Shown piece by piece: positions 59,377 through 64,000 of a stretch of 64,000 nt of DNA. How positions within the stretch are numbered: position 1 is the stretch's first letter; every line of letters starts with the position of its first letter. The stretch is from positions 536,614 through 600,613 of the forward strand of contig NKIU01000003.1 in NCBI GenBank assembly GCA_002256245.1, in the 5' to 3' direction. Source of the DNA: Pseudorhodobacter sp. PARRP1 (lineage in GTDB: Bacteria; Pseudomonadota; Alphaproteobacteria; Rhodobacterales; Rhodobacteraceae). The notes below the pieces were generated by a model, which saw only the letters and a list, made by a program, of their open reading frames with translations, ran no database searches and was not told where the DNA came from. Both the position numbers and the translations under genes were made by a program.

Positions 59377-60045
59377 TTACGCGGCACGCGCTTTCAGGCG
59401 TTGCAGAACGGACGCTGCATCGGGGCGCAAGGCGGTGCCGCAACCTGCGGCGGCCAGCCGGTTCTGCATGGCTTCGGCGTTGGTCGAGGCGGAAAGCTCC
59501 AGCATCGCGGCGCGGCTGGCATCAAGGTTGGCTTGCCGGGTTTGCAGGCGGGACAGGGTGGCTTCGGCCTCGTCCAGCGTGGCGACCGTGGCAGCGCCGT
59601 GCAGGCGCTGGCTGTGATCGGTGGCGATGGCAAGGCGCTGGCCGCGTTGCAGATCGCGCAGCCGGGTTTCGGCATCGGTCAGCACGCCGCGCAGATGGGC
59701 GATTTCGGCATCATAGGTGGCAAGCGCGCGGGCAGTGGTGGCGGCCTCGGCCTCGAGTTGGGCAATCGTGCCTGCGGCTTCGCGGGCCAAGTCGTCGCGG
59801 CCCTGCGCCAGCGCGGCCAAAGCGCGGGTTTCCAGATCGGCCAGTTGGGCGCTGATGCGGGTCTGCGATTTGCGCTCGCGCTCGGCATAGGCCATCACCA
59901 TCGCCACAGCGCGGCGGGCGGTTTCCACCCCGGCGGCGCAATCGCGCAACTGTTGGCGCAGGATCGGCAGCGCCGCCGCATCGGTCAGGCTTTCTGCGGC
60001 ATCGGCGTTACGGCCGCGCAGCAGGGTGACAAACAGTTTGAACAT
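59377..60045 (-). CDS. pspA: PspA/IM30-family protein
   Basis: 222 residues, almost wholly alpha-helical and rich in Ala, Glu, Arg and Gln, predicted as long coiled coils, with the family N-terminus MFKLFVTLLRGRNADAAESL. PspA/IM30/ESCRT-III proteins assemble on the inner-membrane face and maintain membrane integrity under stress. GGGAGG precedes the ATG. It is divergent from a tetR gene, and three TGAAC-N3-GTTCA sites fill the region between them, so TetR rather than the usual PspF/sigma-54 system probably controls it. Confidence 0.82.
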   Translation of the reverse strand: MFKLFVTLLRGRNADAAESLTDAAALPILRQQLRDCAAGVETARRAVAMVMAYAERERKSQTRISAQLADLETRALAALAQGRDDLAREAAGTIAQLEAEAATTARALATYDAEIAHLRGVLTDAETRLRDLQRGQRLAIATDHSQRLHGAATVATLDEAEATLSRLQTRQANLDASRAAMLELSASTNAEAMQNRLAAAGCGTALRPDAASVLQRLKARAA

Positions 60046-60062
60046 TTCGACCTCCCTTGTTA

Positions 60063-60132
60063 TGAACCGTGTTCATGGACTCTGTATGGCAGAGGTGTGA
60101 ACGTCGTTCAAGACAATAATGAACGTTGTTCA
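60063..60132. promoter_or_regulatory. Three TetR-type operators between pspA and tetR
   Basis: TGAACCGTGTTCA (60063-60075), TGAACGTCGTTCA (60098-60110) and TGAACGTTGTTCA (60120-60132) share TGAAC-N3-GTTCA with perfect 5-bp arms. They occupy most of the divergent intergenic region. The third overlaps the first possible ATG of tetR, which argues that translation begins at 60152. Confidence 0.8.
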
Positions 60133-60151
60133 GGAAATAATCGGGGGCGAA

Positions 60152-60751
60152 ATGCGCAACAATCGGGAAGAGCAGCGTGAGGGGCTGAAAACACGGCTGA
60201 TCGACGCGGCCGAGGCGCGGATCGCGGCTGCGGGCTTGAACGGGCTGAAGGCGCGCGACATCACCGCCGATGCTGGCTGTGCGCTGGGGGCACTATATAC
60301 AGCGTTTGACGATCTGGACCGGCTGATCCTGCATGTCAATTCGCGCACCTTGGCGCGGTTGGGGGCGGCGTTGCAGGCGGCGGTGCTGCCGGGGCAGGGG
60401 CCGCGCGCGGTGATGGCGGCGCTGGCGCAGGGCTATGTCAGCTTTGCCTTGGGCAATTTCCGGCTGTGGGCGGCGCTGTTCACCCACCGGCTGCCCGAGG
60501 GCATCGAGGCGCCTGCGTGGCACCGCGATGAACATGCGGTGTTGATCGCGCAAATCATCGCGCCTTTGGGCCAGTTGCGCCCCGATCTGGAAGGTGCTGC
60601 GCTGCGCCAACGCGCGCTGACGGTGTTTGCGGCGGTGCATGGCGTGGTGATGCTGGCGCTGACCGCGCGCTTTGTCGCCACCCCGCGCGATCAGTTGCCG
60701 GGCGAGGTCGCGGCTTTGGTCGAGGCAATGACGCGGGGATTGGCAGAGTAG
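60152..60751 (+). CDS. TetR-family regulator
   Basis: 199 residues from the ATG at 60152 (GGGGGCGAA upstream). An upstream in-frame ATG at 60119 lies inside an operator and has no ribosome site. N-terminal TetR helix-turn-helix (about 12-55: LIDAAEARIAAAGLNGLKARDITADAGCALGALYTAF) and a C-terminal TetR_C ligand domain of the WHG type. It should repress itself and the divergent pspA through the three TGAAC-N3-GTTCA sites. The inducer is unknown; membrane or lipophilic stress is plausible. Confidence 0.87.
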   Translation: MRNNREEQREGLKTRLIDAAEARIAAAGLNGLKARDITADAGCALGALYTAFDDLDRLILHVNSRTLARLGAALQAAVLPGQGPRAVMAALAQGYVSFALGNFRLWAALFTHRLPEGIEAPAWHRDEHAVLIAQIIAPLGQLRPDLEGAALRQRALTVFAAVHGVVMLALTARFVATPRDQLPGEVAALVEAMTRGLAE

Positions 60752-60816
60752 GGGGGCGGAGTAGGGCAGTCTGGCCGGTGCTTTGCATCGGCCATGCGGC
60801 ACGTTTCGGCCACCCC

Positions 60817-60893
60817 CCGGTGGCCAAAGCCACCGGGCAGCGCCCGCCCCGCCCTCGGCGGGCGCTTCTCGCCCGCCGGGTCGGGCGCTGCCC
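60817..60893. repeat. Nested GC-rich palindromes between tetR and the GMC gene
   Basis: CCGGTGGC-caaa-GCCACCGG (60817-60836) is followed by a nested structure: outer arms GGGCAGCGCCCG / CGGGCGCTGCCC (60835-60846, 60882-60893) enclosing CGGCGGGCG-cttct-CGCCCGCCG (60856-60878). It lies between convergent genes and is likely a repeat element with terminator activity. Confidence 0.75.
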
Positions 60894-60945
60894 TCTGACA
60901 GTTATGCTGGAAGCGGTTTACACCAAGCGTTCCCACATGACCGGG

Positions 60946-60970
60946 GCCGATCCTCCACTGGAGGATCGGC
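60946..60970 (-). terminator. Palindromic terminator of the GMC oxidoreductase gene
   Basis: GCCGATCCTCCA-C-TGGAGGATCGGC has 12-bp perfect arms, 14 bp after the GMC stop on the minus strand. There is no clear T-run. Confidence 0.6.
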
Positions 60971-60984
60971 TTGTCCCGGCCAGA

Positions 60985-62466
60985 TTACGCCTGCAACATC
61001 TGCCGCGCGGTGCGGATCGCCAAGGCCGCCACCGTCAACGATGGGTTTGCGGCAGCTGAGGTCGGCAGCACCGAGGCATCGCAGATATAGAGGTTCTCGA
61101 TATCATGGCTGCGGCAGTCCGGGCGGACCACGCTGGTCGCCGGGTTGTGGCCCATGCGGGCAGTGCCGCATTGATGGCTGGGGGTGCGTTTTTCAAACGT
61201 CTTGGTCAGCACCAGTGGCCAGCCCGCCTTTTTCAGCGTGGCCTTCAGCTTGGCGTTCAGCGCCTCATGCGCTTCCCAGTTCGAGCGTTGCCATTGCAGC
61301 ACGATCTCGCCATCGCGCAAGAACACCCGGCTTTCGGGGTTCGGCAGATCTTCCGACATCGTCATCATATGCACCGAATGATCGGCCAGCCAGCGTGAGA
61401 CAAACAGCGGCAGGCCCGATTCTGCGGCCATGATCTCGCCGGTGATGCGGCCCAGCATCTGCACATTGCCCAGTGGCGCGCCATTCGGCCCACCTGTCAG
61501 ATACCAGTCGTTCATCTGGATGGTTTTCTCATAGACCGAACGGTTGCGCCGGAACGGGCTGACGCCGAGGACGGCGGTGATGTTGTGGTTCATGAAGTTG
61601 CGCCCGACCTGATCGGACTGGTTCGCAAGCCCGGTGGGATGCGCCGCATCCGCCGAGGCCAGCAGCAGGCAGGCTGATTTCACCGCCCCCGCGCACAGGC
61701 AGATGGTTTCCGCCGATATCCGCTCCGCCCGACCCTCGTGCTCATATTCCACCGCCGTGATGCGGCCAGCGTCCGCCACCAGCCGCGTGACCTTGGCCTT
61801 GGTGATCAGCGTGACGTTGGGATGTTTCAGCGCGGCGGCAAGGCCGATGCTTTCGGCATCGCTTTTGCCGCCACGGGTGTTCGGGAAGCCGTCAAAGGTC
61901 AGCGCGCCGCCCTTCAGCCACAGATCAATATCCACCCCCAAAGGCAGCGCGCCGGGGTGCAGCCCCTGCGCCTTCAGGCGGTTGCACAGATCAACCATAT
62001 CCGGCTCGTGCGGGACGGGGGGGAAGGCGTAGGGGCGGGAATGATGCGGCTCGGTCGGGTCTTCGCCCAAAGCGCCGCGCACCTCATACATCTCCTCGGC
62101 GGCCTGATAGTCTGGCTCGAAGTCGTCATAGCTGATCGGCCAGCCCGGTGCCGTGCCGCCCATATGCTTCAAGGGGCGGAAATCCTCGGCCCGGTAGCGC
62201 ATCAGCACCGCGCCGTAGAATTTCGAATTGCCGCCGGGATGGTAGTAGTTGTTGGGGGTAAAGGTGCCACCATTCGCATCATACCAGGTCTCGCCAGGGC
62301 TGAAATGGCCGCCAAACACCGCAGCTGGATTGCGCGCCTCGGCGCTGTCGCGCAGCCAGTCGCCGCGTTCAAGAATGACGATGCGCTTGCCCGAAGGCGC
62401 CAGGGCAGCAGCCAGCGTGGCCCCTCCCATGCCAGAGCCGATGATCAGGATATCCGGTGTGGTCAT
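60985..62466 (-). CDS. GMC-family oxidoreductase (FAD-dependent)
   Basis: 493 residues from the ATG at 62466. N-terminal FAD motif ILIIGSGMGGATLAAALA (residues 5-22), central GGNSKFYGAVLMRYR (GMC signature) and C-terminal LYICDASVLPTSAAANPSLTVAALA with the catalytic His in SHQCGTARMG and Asn in AANPSLT. It would oxidise an alcohol or sugar; no signal peptide is present. The family includes glucose, choline and sugar-alcohol dehydrogenases; the substrate is not clear. It lies alone between convergent tetR and an exported pentapeptide protein. Confidence 0.85.
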   Translation of the reverse strand: MTTPDILIIGSGMGGATLAAALAPSGKRIVILERGDWLRDSAEARNPAAVFGGHFSPGETWYDANGGTFTPNNYYHPGGNSKFYGAVLMRYRAEDFRPLKHMGGTAPGWPISYDDFEPDYQAAEEMYEVRGALGEDPTEPHHSRPYAFPPVPHEPDMVDLCNRLKAQGLHPGALPLGVDIDLWLKGGALTFDGFPNTRGGKSDAESIGLAAALKHPNVTLITKAKVTRLVADAGRITAVEYEHEGRAERISAETICLCAGAVKSACLLLASADAAHPTGLANQSDQVGRNFMNHNITAVLGVSPFRRNRSVYEKTIQMNDWYLTGGPNGAPLGNVQMLGRITGEIMAAESGLPLFVSRWLADHSVHMMTMSEDLPNPESRVFLRDGEIVLQWQRSNWEAHEALNAKLKATLKKAGWPLVLTKTFEKRTPSHQCGTARMGHNPATSVVRPDCRSHDIENLYICDASVLPTSAAANPSLTVAALAIRTARQMLQA

Positions 62467-62709
62467 ATGCGCAGCCTTTGTTGCAAGATCGGGTCTAGGG
62501 GCGAGCCGATTTCTGGCAGACCTGTCGGCGCGCGTCATCCCAATAACGTTCTGCAATCGGGCGAAAGGCACCGAAATCAGCAGGTCAGCGCGCCGTCTTC
62601 ACGCAAGCATTGTGCGGTTGTGCGAAAATGCCGCTGATTTGTATCACCCGGTGTTGTGTCACAACGGCGCCGCGCAAAATCACGCGGCGCAACTGCCATG
62701 CGGGGGGGG

Positions 62710-63423
62710 CTACTGCGGATCTTTTGCGCAGGGCCAGGCGGCAGGGGCGGTCAGTCCTGCGGGCAGAGTGGTGGTTGCATCGCCGCAGGCAAGATCCAGT
62801 TGGTCCTGTTCAAGACCTATGACGCCCGACAGATCGACATTTTCGAAATTCGCACGCAGCAGGAATGCCCCGGCAACATTCGCGCCTGTCATCGTGGCCC
62901 CCGAGAATACCGCACGCGGCATGATTGCGTCGTGCAGATCAGCATTGGTCATCTGCGCATCCGTGAAGTCGTTGCGATAAAAATCTCCCCCGCTGAGATC
63001 GGCATCGGTCAGATCGGCCTTGGAAAAGTTGACGCGCAAGAACTCGGCCTTGGCCAGCCGTGCGCCACGCAGAACAGCGCCGCCAAAGTCTGATCGGCTG
63101 GCCAGCGACTTTTCAAGATTTGCCCCCGTCAGATCGGCACCAAGGAACGAGCTGCGCACCAATTCGCTGCGCTGCAGGTTTGCCCCGGCCAGCAACGTCT
63201 CGTTAAAGCCGGTGCCGGACAGAAACGCGTTTTCGAAAACGCCCGCCGTCATGTCCTTGTCGTTCAGCATCAGGCGCTCTTTCGAACAGCCCGTCCAATC
63301 CATCTCCGCCGCCGGGGCATCGCTGCAACCCGCCTGGACAGACTGCGGGACCCCAAACGGCAGAATGGCTGCGCAAACAACCAGCCAAAGCCTTGCAGGC
63401 AACCTGAGTGCAGCGTGATTCAT
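62710..63423 (-). CDS. Exported pentapeptide-repeat protein
   Basis: 237 residues with a signal peptide (LPARLWLVVCAAILPFGVPQSVQAG, cleaved near 31). Residues about 50-205 consist of tandem five-residue units of the A-[DN]-L-x-x type (AGANLQ, LGADLTGANL, KADLTDADL, TNADLHDAI) that form a right-handed quadrilateral beta-helix. The C-terminal LDLACGDATTTLPAGL tail with two Cys is often seen in such periplasmic members. It is probably a binding or structural protein; no enzymatic motif is seen. Confidence 0.85.
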   Translation of the reverse strand: MNHAALRLPARLWLVVCAAILPFGVPQSVQAGCSDAPAAEMDWTGCSKERLMLNDKDMTAGVFENAFLSGTGFNETLLAGANLQRSELVRSSFLGADLTGANLEKSLASRSDFGGAVLRGARLAKAEFLRVNFSKADLTDADLSGGDFYRNDFTDAQMTNADLHDAIMPRAVFSGATMTGANVAGAFLLRANFENVDLSGVIGLEQDQLDLACGDATTTLPAGLTAPAAWPCAKDPQ

Positions 63424-63826
63424 GATGTGACCTTTGCGCTATGTCTTCACGCCAACATCACACCTCTGCAGAGCAAAACGCCAGCCTTGTTCAACATCGC
63501 ATCCCCAAGACGTGGCGACATACTGCCTTGTGCAAGGTAGGGCGGCCCCGTCACACTCACCCGTGCAGCGGTTTGGTCTGAGGGGGTAGGGCAAGAAAGT
63601 TTCGTTTTGGGTTGGTGTTTGCTGTTGGAAGGTTGTGTGCGGGTTGGTTTGAAACCGGGTAAATTCACAAAACTGTAAAAAAGTGTTGGCGGATGTGTTT
63701 TTTGGACTTGCGGGTTCTGGATGGTTTGCCTAAACAGCGCCTTACCGAAGCGAGACAGTGACGGTGACGGACTGAAGCGAAGCGCAAGCGGTTGTAAAGG
63801 TTCGGAAAATCTGAAGATAAGGCCTT
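63424..63826. other. Intergenic region before the rRNA leader; likely holds the rrn promoter
   Basis: No gene is recognised. The part from about 63590 becomes T/G-rich and A/T-rich (63655-63710). TTGGAC at 63703-63708 could be a -35 for an rrn promoter, but the hexamer 17 bp further (TTTGCC) is poor, so the start is not fixed. Confidence 0.4.
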
Positions 63827-64000
63827 CGACGAAGCGCTAGCGATTAGCGCAACGTCGGGATTTTGTTTGACGATAGCTCTTTGACATTGATGAATAGTTG
63901 AAGGGATATGTGGGCGGTTTGGGCGCATCGGCGTCGATACTCGCAGCATATCTGACCAGCAGGGAATGTGAGAGATCACGCTACCGATGACCTGGTAAAG
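63827..64000 (+). ncRNA. 16S rRNA operon leader with structured hairpin and boxA
   Basis: A 31-nt hairpin (63827-63857: CGACG-aa-GCGCTA-loop-TAGCGC-aa-CGTCG) is followed by GCTCTTTGACA (63876-63886), a boxA-type antitermination element conserved before rRNA genes. The remainder, ending ACCTGGTAAAG, looks like pre-16S leader sequence. The mature 16S 5' end is not inside the window. Confidence 0.75.

Noticed and set aside
60119..60151. Earlier ATG of tetR at 60119
   Set aside because: It lies within the third TGAAC-N3-GTTCA operator and lacks a ribosome site; the ATG at 60152 has GGGGGCGAA upstream and begins the normal TetR N-terminus.
1..64000. CRISPR arrays, prophage, insertion sequences, tRNA genes
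   Set aside because: No regularly spaced direct repeats, integrase/transposase motifs or tRNA-like cloverleaf sequence were recognised by reading; a tRNA scan could still find one.

Overview
The window is high-GC DNA with short intergenic gaps, frequent ATGA/TGATG start-stop overlaps and GC-rich palindromic intergenic repeats. Together with a TauR/Tpa/Xsc/SoeABC sulfonate module and a Rhodobacter-type rRNA leader at the right edge, this points to an alphaproteobacterium of the Rhodobacteraceae/Paracoccaceae (Rhodobacter, Gemmobacter, Tabrizicola or Pseudorhodobacter-like). No phage, transposase, CRISPR array or tRNA was recognised; it looks like a chromosomal catabolic region ending just before an rRNA operon.

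Layout. 1-1608: end of an indolepyruvate ferredoxin oxidoreductase operon. 1950-8300: galactofuranose/galactose-type CUT2 importer (ytfQ-ytfR-ytfT-yjfF) with its own GntR regulator and an aldose epimerase. 8313-11162 (minus): FG-GAP/ASPIC protein plus a Tat-exported vanadium haloperoxidase-like enzyme. 11224-16031: xylose importer xylFHG divergent from a ROK regulator. 16113-17024: a one-TM micropeptide and an Rrf2 regulator. 17197-24222: an N-methyl-amine-type catabolic cluster (trimethylamine-dehydrogenase-like flavoprotein, LysR, DUF1028, RidA, Rieske oxygenase, flavin monooxygenase). 24357-27553: FabD-like acyltransferase plus a fused E1 alpha-beta dehydrogenase. 27758-34586: taurine dissimilation (tpa, tauR, xsc, tauE, ackA). 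34737-42444: sulfite dehydrogenase soeABC, then a choline-kinase-like protein and an FAD/GcvT demethylase. 42445-56191: 6-deoxy-L-sugar (rhamnose/fucose) uptake and non-phosphorylative catabolism as two divergent operons. 56349-57767: GH37 trehalase. 57862-63423: DUF4105 protein, YiaAB membrane protein, PspA, TetR, GMC oxidoreductase and an exported pentapeptide-repeat protein. 63827-64000: rRNA operon leader with boxA; the 16S gene would start just beyond the window.

How it works together. Three CUT2 sugar importers bring in monosaccharides. The taurine module makes sulfite, acetyl phosphate and alanine from taurine; AckA gains ATP from acetyl phosphate, and sulfite is either exported (TauE) or oxidised at the inner membrane (SoeABC). 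The 6-deoxysugar island can be assembled into a complete dehydrogenase / lactonase / dehydratase / 4-dehydrogenase / diketo-hydrolase route to pyruvate and lactate.

The sequence also shows candidate operators tied to local regulators: paired CTGGMCNTAW direct repeats 23 bp apart before tpa and xsc (TauR); a TTAGGC-N3-GCCTAA palindrome repeated at the three promoters of the Rieske/flavoprotein cluster (LysR); three TGAAC-N3-GTTCA sites between pspA and tetR; a 19-bp palindrome in the deoxysugar divergent promoter (FadR-type); and inverted repeats between xylF and the ROK gene. The best candidates for undescribed biology are the Rieske/flavoprotein/RidA/DUF1028 regulon and the E1-fusion/acyltransferase pair.
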